This document shows positions 57,746 through 64,000 of a stretch of 64,000 nucleotides of DNA, one piece after another. The stretch spans positions 43,177 to 107,176 of the forward strand of contig CANPZD010000003.1 of assembly GCA_947589085.1 (NCBI GenBank), given 5' to 3'. This stretch comes from an uncultured Clostridia bacterium (lineage in GTDB: Bacteria > Bacillota > Clostridia > Christensenellales > Borkfalkiaceae). The notes under the pieces were generated by a model that saw only the letters and a program-made list of their open reading frames with translations, had not been told where the DNA came from and made no database searches. Every line of letters begins with the position of its first letter. Positions within the stretch are counted from its first letter, which is position 1. The translations under genes were made by a program, and so were the position numbers.

Positions 57746-60136
57746 ATGGCTGAAAACAAATTGCAAAAATACCGTTCCAAGCGGAATTTTCTTGTCACAA
57801 ACGAACCGAAGGGGACCGTCGGCAAAAAGAAACCCGCCAAACTGAAATTTTCCGTGCAGCGTCATGCGGCGCGGGCGGATCATTTCGACCTGCGGCTCGA
57901 ACTGGGCGGCGTGGCGGTGAGCTGGGCCGTTCCGAAGGGGCCTTCCTTCTGTACGGCGGATAAGCGGCTTGCCATGCGCGTGGAAGATCATCCCCTCGAC
58001 TATATGGAGTTCGAAGGCGTCATTCCCAAGGGAGAGTACGGCGGCGGCACCGTGATGCTCTGGGACGAGGGGGAATGGACGCCCCGTTCCGATCCGGAAA
58101 AGGGACTTGCGGAAGGGTCTCTCAAATTTCGTCTCGACGGTGCGCGGCTCAAAGGCAACTGGGCGCTCGTGCGCATGAAAAACCGGGGAAACGACGCGTC
58201 CGAGCCGTGGCTTTTCATCAAGGAACGCGACGAATTCGCCAAGCGGTCCGCCGGGATCTCGAAATATGCAAGAGGCGTACGGTCGGGCAAGAGCATGGCG
58301 GAGATCGCAAAGTCGGGCGCGGCAAATCCTTTCCGGAAGGCGGACGTCATGCTTGCGCGCCTCTGCGAAACATTGCCCGAAGAAAAAGGCTGGCTCTATG
58401 AACTCAAATACGACGGATACCGCGTGCTTGCATTCTGCGAGGGGGGAAAGACCCGCCTGACGACCCGCAACGGCAACGACTGCACGAAGAACTTTCCGCT
58501 TGCGGCGGAAGCGGTAACAAGGACGCTCAAAGGCCGCGCGGCCGTGGTCGACGGCGAAATGGTCGTAACGGATCGCGAGGGGATCCCGGATTTCGGCGCG
58601 CTGCAATCCTATGTGAAGCGCAAAACGACCGAGGGCCTCGGATATGTTCTGTTCGATCTTCTGGCGCTTGACGGCGAAGACCTGCGCGGGCGGCCCTTGC
58701 TCGAACGCAAGCAAAAACTCAAAGCGCTTCTCAAAAAAGCGCCGCCCTTGCTCTCGTACAGCGAGCATGCGGAAAAACTCACGCAAGCGGAACTCGAGGC
58801 GATCCGCAGCCGCGGCGTTGAGGGGATCGTCGCCAAACGGGCGGACGCGCCCTACGAAGCGGGCAAAAACGGCAGCTGGCTGAAACTCAAATTCCGCAAT
58901 CTCCGGGAGTTCGTCGTGGGCGGTTACACGCGGTCCGGGGAGGGCGTGCGGTCGCTGCTCGTGGGGTATTACGAGGGAAAAGAACTAAAATATGCGGGCC
59001 GCGTCGGCACGGGATTCGACGACGCGACCCGAAAAGAACTATGCGCTTCGCTCGAAGATCTCGTCTGCGAACGCGCCGCATTTTCTCCCGCGCCGCGCAC
59101 GAAAACCGCGGTCTGGGTAAGGCCCGTCCTTGCGGTGCAGGTCGAATATGCCGAGCTTACGGCGGCGGGACTGCTTCGGCAGGCGAGTTTCAAGGGATTG
59201 CGCGCCGACAAGGCGCCGCGTGAAATTACCGACGAGCGCAGCGAACCCTCCCGCAAGGCAAAGGCGGAAACGGTGTGCGGCGTCGGGATCACGCACCCGG
59301 AAAAGATCATGTTCCCCGCCGAAGGGTGGACCAAACGCGAGCTTGCGGAGTATTATTCCGCCGTCGCGCCGCGCATGCTGCCCTATGTGAAAGATCGGCT
59401 TCTGAGCGTCGTGTGCTGTCCCTCCGGGATCGGGGGAGAGCGATTTTTCCGTCGCCATCTCGACGGGAAATTCCCGGGGATCGGGCGCGCGCCCGCTTCC
59501 GACGGCGAAGAGTATTTCTATGCGGTCAACGCAAAGGGACTGATCTCGCTGGTGCAGTACAATGCCGTGGAAATTCATATCTGGGGTAGCCGCCGCACGG
59601 CCGCGGACCGGCCGGATCTCATGGTGTTCGATCTCGATCCCGACGAGAGCATGGCGCTGAGCGAAGTGAGGCGGGGGGCGAGAGATCTCAAAGACGTCCT
59701 CGACGAGCTGGGACTGCATTCCTTTCTGAAAACGAGCGGGGGAAAGGGGTATCATATTGCGGTGCCGTTCCGCGCGGGGATCGAAGGGCAGACCTTCCGC
59801 GATTTTGCCAAAGGCGTGGCGGAGATCATGGCGGGCGCGTATCCGGATCGGTATCTTGCCGTCTCTTCCAAAAAGGCGCGGTCGGGAAAGATCTATATCG
59901 ATTGGCAGCGCAACAGTCCCGGTTCCACCAGCGCGGCGCCGTACAGCGCGCGCGCCCGGGAAGGCGCGCCCGTCTCCATGCCCATCGCGTGGGAGGAACT
60001 CGGCAAAGTCGCTCCCGGAGGCGTGGATCTGCGCACCGCGGTCGAACGCCTCGGAAAGCCGGATCCGTGGGAGGATTTTTTCCGCGTGAAAGCCGTTCAG
60101 CGCCTGAAACGTTTGCGCATGCCTCTCGGCGGCTGA
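57746..60136 (+). CDS. ligD: Multifunctional DNA ligase LigD
   Basis: The 796-residue NHEJ enzyme has three domains in the order phosphoesterase, ligase, polymerase. Residues about 20-165: 3'-phosphoesterase (VQRHAARADHFDLRLELGG, PKGEYGGG). Residues about 195-505: ATP-dependent ligase with nucleophile Lys221 in YELKYDGYR and VVDGEMVV, GIVAKRADAPYEAG. Residues about 510-796: archaeal-eukaryotic primase-type polymerase (PEKIMFPAEGWTKRELAEYY, MVFDLDPDE, FLKTSGGKGYHI). The order PE-LIG-POL is that of Pseudomonas, not Mycobacterium. ATG 57746 is chosen; earlier codons overlap ku. Confidence 0.96.
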   Translation: MAENKLQKYRSKRNFLVTNEPKGTVGKKKPAKLKFSVQRHAARADHFDLRLELGGVAVSWAVPKGPSFCTADKRLAMRVEDHPLDYMEFEGVIPKGEYGGGTVMLWDEGEWTPRSDPEKGLAEGSLKFRLDGARLKGNWALVRMKNRGNDASEPWLFIKERDEFAKRSAGISKYARGVRSGKSMAEIAKSGAANPFRKADVMLARLCETLPEEKGWLYELKYDGYRVLAFCEGGKTRLTTRNGNDCTKNFPLAAEAVTRTLKGRAAVVDGEMVVTDREGIPDFGALQSYVKRKTTEGLGYVLFDLLALDGEDLRGRPLLERKQKLKALLKKAPPLLSYSEHAEKLTQAELEAIRSRGVEGIVAKRADAPYEAGKNGSWLKLKFRNLREFVVGGYTRSGEGVRSLLVGYYEGKELKYAGRVGTGFDDATRKELCASLEDLVCERAAFSPAPRTKTAVWVRPVLAVQVEYAELTAAGLLRQASFKGLRADKAPREITDERSEPSRKAKAETVCGVGITHPEKIMFPAEGWTKRELAEYYSAVAPRMLPYVKDRLLSVVCCPSGIGGERFFRRHLDGKFPGIGRAPASDGEEYFYAVNAKGLISLVQYNAVEIHIWGSRRTAADRPDLMVFDLDPDESMALSEVRRGARDLKDVLDELGLHSFLKTSGGKGYHIAVPFRAGIEGQTFRDFAKGVAEIMAGAYPDRYLAVSSKKARSGKIYIDWQRNSPGSTSAAPYSARAREGAPVSMPIAWEELGKVAPGGVDLRTAVERLGKPDPWEDFFRVKAVQRLKRLRMPLGG

Positions 60137-60168
60137 CGGGAATTCTCCGAAAAAAATCGGAGGAAGTA

Positions 60169-60197
60169 TTGACTTTCTCCGGGAATGCTGTTACAAT
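60169..60197 (+). promoter_or_regulatory. SigA-type promoter for the GH31 gene
   Basis: TTGACT (60169-60174), 17-base spacer, TACAAT (60192-60197). The leader of about 100 bases contains a strong hairpin (about 60257-60285, GGGGGTTTTCGG with CCGAAAGCCCCC) with no T-run after it. Confidence 0.72.
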
Positions 60198-60304
60198 GAA
60201 TTTCAATAGAACGGCGGTCGGAATGCGCCGCCGAACAAGATCGAGACGTAATCCGGGGGTTTTCGGGGATCCGAAAGCCCCCTCGGAATAACAAGGAGGA
60301 GCAT

Positions 60305-62752
60305 ATGAGGCTTTCGAAGCATCTGATCGTAAAGACGCGTCCGCTTGCAGACGCGGCCAATATCGTGCTGTGGGGAGATTACCGCGTGACGGTGCTCGGC
60401 GAACGGCTTTTCCGGCTTGAAAACAACGCGGCGCGCAAATACCGCGACGCGGCCACGCAGGTCGTATGGTATCGCGACATGCCCGTGCAGAAATTTACCG
60501 TCTCCGCGGGCGAGGAATGTACGATCGAGACTTCCGCATGCAAGCTGATCCTGCGCGAAAAGAGAGAGGATTGCGCGGCCATGCTCGGCGAAACCGAGAT
60601 CCGTCTCGACAATGCGGAAAATCTGTTCGGGACATACCGTACGCTCGATTGCTGCGACGCGGATATGTATCAGGACGGCAAGATCGCGAGGGAGATCCGG
60701 CTCGGCCCCGGCGTCTGTTCGAAAAACGGCGTGGCGCTCTTCGACGACGGCGCCTCACTGACGCTGGGCGACGACGGCGAAGTGAAACCGGAGCGCGGCG
60801 CGGGAACGGACGAATATATCTTTGCGTTCGGCAGCGATTACAGGGGCGCCGTCCGCGCGCTCTATGCGATCACGGGGAACGTTCCCATGATCCCGCGGTA
60901 TGCGCTCGGGAATTGGTGGAGCCGCTATCATATGTATAACGAAAAAGAGTATCTGCGCCTCCTCAACCGATTTCAGGCACACCATGTCCCGCTGTCGGTC
61001 GCTACGCTCGATATGGACTGGCATTATTCCTATTTTGTGGAAGAGGAATGCGGACTGAAAGCGACAGGCCGGAATACGTCGGAATACGGCGTCACGGCGG
61101 ATAACGTCGGGTGGACGGGCTATACGTGGAACGAACGATTGTTCCCCGATTACCGCGCATTTTTGCGGGAGCTTGGCGCACGCGGACTGAAAGTCACGCT
61201 CAACGTGCATCCCTCGGGCGGGGTGCGTTGGTGGGAAAAACAATATCCCGAAATGGCGCGCGCCATGGGACTGGATCCGGAAAAATATCTTCCCGTTTCC
61301 TTTGATTTTTCGAACCCCGTGTTTATAAAAAATTATTTTTCCGTGCTGCATAAGCCCTACGAGCGGGAGGGCGTGGAATTCTGGTGGATCGATTGGCAGC
61401 AGGGAACGCAGTCTGCGCTCGAAGGCCTCGATCCGCTTTGGGCGCTCAATCACTATCATTATTTGGACGCGGCGCTCAATCACAGCGTTCCGCTCATTCT
61501 CTCGCGGTATTGCGGGATCGGCGCGCATCGCTATCCCGTCGGTTTTTCGGGGGATACGTATATCACGTGGAAAACGCTGGAGTATCTGCCTTACTTTACG
61601 AGCACCGCTTCGAACATCGGCTATACGTGGTGGAGCCACGATATCGGCGGACATATGCACGGCGAAACGGACGCCGAACTGTATACGCGTTTCGTTCAAT
61701 TCGGCGTGTTCAGTCCCGTGAACCGTCTGCACAGCACATGCGAAGAGACGGTCACGAAGGAGCCGTTCGCCTATCCCGACGGCGCCGGGGCGATCGCGGC
61801 GGAATTTCTTCGGCTCCGGCACCGCCTCGTGCCCTATCTCTACACGGCGGCGCACCGTACATATGCCGAGGGACTTGCCCTCGTCGAGCCGCTCTATTAC
61901 CGCTGCGCGGAAGAGGAAGCATATCGCTTCGGGACGGAATATTTCTTCGGCAGCGAACTGCTCGTCGCGCCCGTCACGGAAAAGCGCCGTCACGACGGCT
62001 ATGCCCGCGTGAAAGTCTGGTTTCCCGAAGGCTACTGGACGGATCTCTTTACGGGCGAGCGCTTCGAGATCGCCGCGGGCGGAGAGAAGAGGACGCTGCT
62101 CCGCACGCTCGACGAAATGCCGGTTTTTGCCAAGGCGGGCGCGATTTTGCCGCTCTCCATGACCGAGGGCAATCGAACGGATAATCCCGACCGAATGGAG
62201 GTCCGCGTCTTTTGCGGAAACGGCAACTACACGCTCTACGAGGATACCGTGTCCGAGGACGGCGTTTCGGAATTCTATACCGAATTTGTCTCGGAGGCCC
62301 GCGACGGCGTTCAGAGACTGAAAATCACCTCGCGCGGAGACGGGCACGTTGTGCCGGCGGGCCGCAAGATCCTCGTGCGCTTTGCGGATATCCCCGAGGG
62401 CGCCGTACAGATCTACGAAAACGGGAAACTTCTGAATACGCCCGATCTTGCGGAAGATTGCGCCGCGGCCGAATTTTCCTTCGAAGCGGGGAAAGAATAT
62501 CTCGCCGTGGCGACCTACCAAACGCAGACGCAGACGCAGCGCCTCGTCGCACAGGCGAAGCGGAGCCTTACGCGCGCCGAAATGAATAACGACCGCAAGG
62601 GCGCGGCATGGCGCAATCTCGTCCGCTGCGCAACGGTTTCGGAATACAAGAGCGCGGTGCGGCTCAGTTTGCTTCCCTCCGCCGTGAAAGATCTCTTGCT
62701 CGAAGCCGTGCCTTTGCGCCGCCGCAGAGCCGAAAACAGATCGGCACGCTGA
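60305..62752 (+). CDS. Glycoside hydrolase family 31 protein
   Basis: The 815-residue enzyme has the GH31 core: GNWWSRYHMYNEKEY, LSVATLDMDWHYSYF, the nucleophile Asp363 in FWWIDWQQG, RYCGIGAHRYPVGFSGDT with the likely acid/base Asp417, and GYTWWSHDIGGHMHG. Family members release alpha-linked glucose, xylose or related sugars; the precise linkage cannot be read. There is no signal peptide, so it acts on imported oligosaccharides. The C-terminal 100 residues, after the beta domain, are an Arg/Leu-rich helical extension (TRAEMNNDRKGAAWRNLVRC). AAGGAGGAG precedes the ATG. It stands alone, without transporter genes beside it. Confidence 0.93.
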   Translation: MRLSKHLIVKTRPLADAANIVLWGDYRVTVLGERLFRLENNAARKYRDAATQVVWYRDMPVQKFTVSAGEECTIETSACKLILREKREDCAAMLGETEIRLDNAENLFGTYRTLDCCDADMYQDGKIAREIRLGPGVCSKNGVALFDDGASLTLGDDGEVKPERGAGTDEYIFAFGSDYRGAVRALYAITGNVPMIPRYALGNWWSRYHMYNEKEYLRLLNRFQAHHVPLSVATLDMDWHYSYFVEEECGLKATGRNTSEYGVTADNVGWTGYTWNERLFPDYRAFLRELGARGLKVTLNVHPSGGVRWWEKQYPEMARAMGLDPEKYLPVSFDFSNPVFIKNYFSVLHKPYEREGVEFWWIDWQQGTQSALEGLDPLWALNHYHYLDAALNHSVPLILSRYCGIGAHRYPVGFSGDTYITWKTLEYLPYFTSTASNIGYTWWSHDIGGHMHGETDAELYTRFVQFGVFSPVNRLHSTCEETVTKEPFAYPDGAGAIAAEFLRLRHRLVPYLYTAAHRTYAEGLALVEPLYYRCAEEEAYRFGTEYFFGSELLVAPVTEKRRHDGYARVKVWFPEGYWTDLFTGERFEIAAGGEKRTLLRTLDEMPVFAKAGAILPLSMTEGNRTDNPDRMEVRVFCGNGNYTLYEDTVSEDGVSEFYTEFVSEARDGVQRLKITSRGDGHVVPAGRKILVRFADIPEGAVQIYENGKLLNTPDLAEDCAAAEFSFEAGKEYLAVATYQTQTQTQRLVAQAKRSLTRAEMNNDRKGAAWRNLVRCATVSEYKSAVRLSLLPSAVKDLLLEAVPLRRRRAENRSAR

Positions 62753-62887
62753 AATCCGGCCGTTCCGAGGCGGCAAGCTGCGTTTGCGGCGGACTTGTTT
62801 TTTCGGAATTTCGCCGCGATTTTTTATAAAAATGCAAAAAAAATCTTAAAACGATCGAAAAATATGGAAAATATCCCTTAAAATCAT

Positions 62888-62916
62888 TTGACAGCCGGTT
62901 GACATTGTGATATTCT
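62888..62916 (+). promoter_or_regulatory. SigA promoter for the S10 operon
   Basis: TTGACA (62888-62893), 17-base spacer, TATTCT (62911-62916). A second TTGACA starts 11 bases downstream of the first and may matter for regulation. Confidence 0.75.
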
Positions 62917-63077
62917 AAGTAGGCTGTGTCTCTATGCACGGGCATTTTTCCGTGCTCCGACGGCGTGTAGGGTAGAGGCGGGAAGTTACTGAAAAATCGA
63001 GGTGAAAAGCCCCTCGGCAGATAATTTCCGCTGACAAAGGTGGGACTGGATTCCTGCGACGAACCGAGGCTTTTGCG

Positions 63078-63107
63078 AAAAACACCGCAAAAAACGCGTG
63101 TTTTTTT
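63078..63107 (+). terminator. Putative attenuator in the rpsJ leader
   Basis: Eight-base stem AAAAACAC / GTGTTTTT with a run of seven T, 74 bases before the rpsJ start. Because the essential S10 operon lies downstream it must be conditional. Confidence 0.5.
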
Positions 63108-63180
63108 GATGAAAGCGCCTCGACACGCCCGGATGCGTTGACGCAGCGGCACAAAGTTCGGGTAAAAAGGAGTAAAAACT

Positions 63181-63480
63181 ATGGCAAGTCAGAAAATCAG
63201 AATCAAGCTTTCGGCGTACGATCACGAGCTGGTCGATCAGGCAGCAAGCCGCATCGTCGAGACCATGCAAAAGGGCGGAGCGAAGATCTCCGGGCCGATC
63301 CCGCTTCCCACGGAGCGCGAGATCGTCACGATCCTCCGCAGCCCCCATAAAGATAAGGATTCGCGCGAGCAGTTCGAACTTCGCACCTATAAGAGGATCA
63401 TCGATATCTATTCTCCCAATGCGAAGCTGCTCGACAGCATCCACCTTCCCGCCGGCGTCGATATCAAAGTCAAACTTTGA
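63181..63480 (+). CDS. rpsJ: 30S ribosomal protein S10
   Basis: The 99-residue protein, [20 protein letters not shown] with [10 protein letters not shown] and [17 protein letters not shown], is S10, which also acts as NusE in antitermination. It opens the large S10-spc ribosomal operon. AAGGAG precedes the ATG. RplC follows after 80 bases. Confidence 0.98.
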   Translation: MASQKIRIKLSAYDHELVDQAASRIVETMQKGGAKISGPIPLPTEREIVTILRSPHKDKDSREQFELRTYKRIIDIYSPNAKLLDSIHLPAGVDIKVKL

Positions 63481-63560
63481 TCGGCACGCGCGAAAAAACA
63501 AGTCATCGTAATACTGCGCATGCGGTATTCGCAAATAAAATCAAGGAGTGAACTTTATCT

Positions 63561-64000
63561 ATGAGTAAAGCAATCATCGGCCGCAAAGTGGGCATGACGC
63601 AGCTCTTTGCGGAGGACGGGAAAGTCATTCCCGTCACGGTCGTCGAGGCAGGGCCTTGTCCCGTCGTGCAGGTGAAAACGGAGGAATCCGACGGATACGT
63701 CGCTTTGAAACTCGGTTTTCTCGAAACGCAGGAAAAGACGCTCAACAAGCCCGATCTCGGTCAGTTCAAGAAAGCGGGGGTCAAGCCCTGCAAGTTCCTG
63801 AAAGAAGTCCGCGGCGTCGGCGGCTACAAAGTGGGCGACGTCGTGAAAGCAGACGTATTTGCGGCGGGCGACAAGGTGGACGTTTCGGGCGTCAGCAAGG
63901 GTCACGGCTTTACGGGCGTTATCAAAAAGTGGAACCAGCACCGCCTCAAAGAGACGCACGGCGTAGGCCCCGTTCACAGAGAGCCGGGTTCCATGGGATC
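63561..64000 (+). CDS. rplC: 50S ribosomal protein L3, 5' part
   Basis: The window ends inside this gene after 146 codons. [20 protein letters not shown] and [20 protein letters not shown] (holding the glutamine that PrmB methylates in other bacteria) identify L3, which helps build the peptidyl-transferase centre. Ribosome site AAGGAGTG upstream. Confidence 0.97.
   Translation, partial: MSKAIIGRKVGMTQLFAEDGKVIPVTVVEAGPCPVVQVKTEESDGYVALKLGFLETQEKTLNKPDLGQFKKAGVKPCKFLKEVRGVGGYKVGDVVKADVFAAGDKVDVSGVSKGHGFTGVIKKWNQHRLKETHGVGPVHREPGSMG

Larger units (their letters stand above)
62753..63180 (+). promoter_or_regulatory. Leader of the S10 ribosomal operon with possible attenuator
   Basis: About 430 bases without a gene. 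A promoter is at 62888-62916 and the predicted transcript runs about 260 nt to rpsJ. It holds several hairpins (GCACGG...CCGTGC at 62937-62962; CGAGG...CCTCG at about 63000-63027) and an intrinsic-terminator-like element, AAAAACAC (63078-63085) with GTGTTTTT and seven T (to 63107). CGAGGC...GCCTCG arms (about 63065 and 63118) could form an alternative, longer stem around it. In other bacteria ribosomal protein L4 controls this operon through such a leader; here that is inference from position. Confidence 0.5.

Overview
The window is about 64 kb of moderately GC-rich chromosomal DNA from a Gram-positive-type bacterium. Gene orders typical of Firmicutes (rpmE-yqhQ-prmC-prfA, rpsB-tsf-pyrH-frr-uppS-cdsA-dxr-rseP, tsaE-tsaB-rimI, obgE-yhbY), an AddAB pair instead of RecBCD, an FMN riboswitch in front of ribU, lipobox lipoproteins and classical TTGnnn-17-TATAAT promoters point to Clostridia. 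BspA-like leucine-rich lipoproteins, a GH31 glycosidase, FprA plus rubredoxin and many degenerate intergenic repeats suggest an anaerobic gut lineage. A Christensenellales-like organism is my guess; the sequence read by eye does not prove it.

Layout. 1-6.5 kb: end of rpmE, a YqhQ-PrmC fusion, prfA, an aminotransferase, a small P-loop protein and thrC. 6.6-10.1 kb: two lipoproteins, one with leucine-rich repeats. 10.2-18.8 kb: addB-addA recombination nuclease, membrane proteins and a PRC-barrel protein. 18.8-25 kb: accessory region with a 1452-residue modular surface lipoprotein flanked on both sides by repeat-rich non-coding DNA, including a 133-bp palindrome-bounded element that looks like a small RNA gene. 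25-33.5 kb: trpS, a DUF5685/J-like/membrane-protein cluster, rlmD, fprA-rubredoxin, lon-engB. 34-41.8 kb: rpsB to rseP core operon. 41.9-51.5 kb: glyA, FMN riboswitch-ribU, t6A genes with rimI, a hydrolase, a membrane-anchored MurF-like ligase, ddl, a YugP-type metallopeptidase, obgE-yhbY. 51.6-55 kb: second accessory patch with a HAD-type protein, a divergent XRE regulator with twin operators in the shared promoter, a lipoprotein, and the second copy of the small RNA element. 55-63 kb: NifU-like/GGGtGRT pair, Ku and LigD (NHEJ) divergently arranged, GH31. 62.8-64 kb: a long leader and the start of the S10 ribosomal operon (rpsJ, rplC cut by the window end).

The most interesting points are the paired 133-bp element with inverted terminal palindromes, an internal promoter and a palindromic terminator (about 19.3 and 54.7 kb); the XRE/HAD module with two matching operators; predicted leaderless mRNAs for obgE, tsaE and the YugP gene; the modular lipoprotein alternating metal-site-like repeats and LRR blocks; the YqhQ-PrmC fusion; and a putative attenuator before rpsJ. 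No tRNA, rRNA, CRISPR array, prophage or transposase gene was seen. All family names rest on motif recognition by reading, not on database searches.
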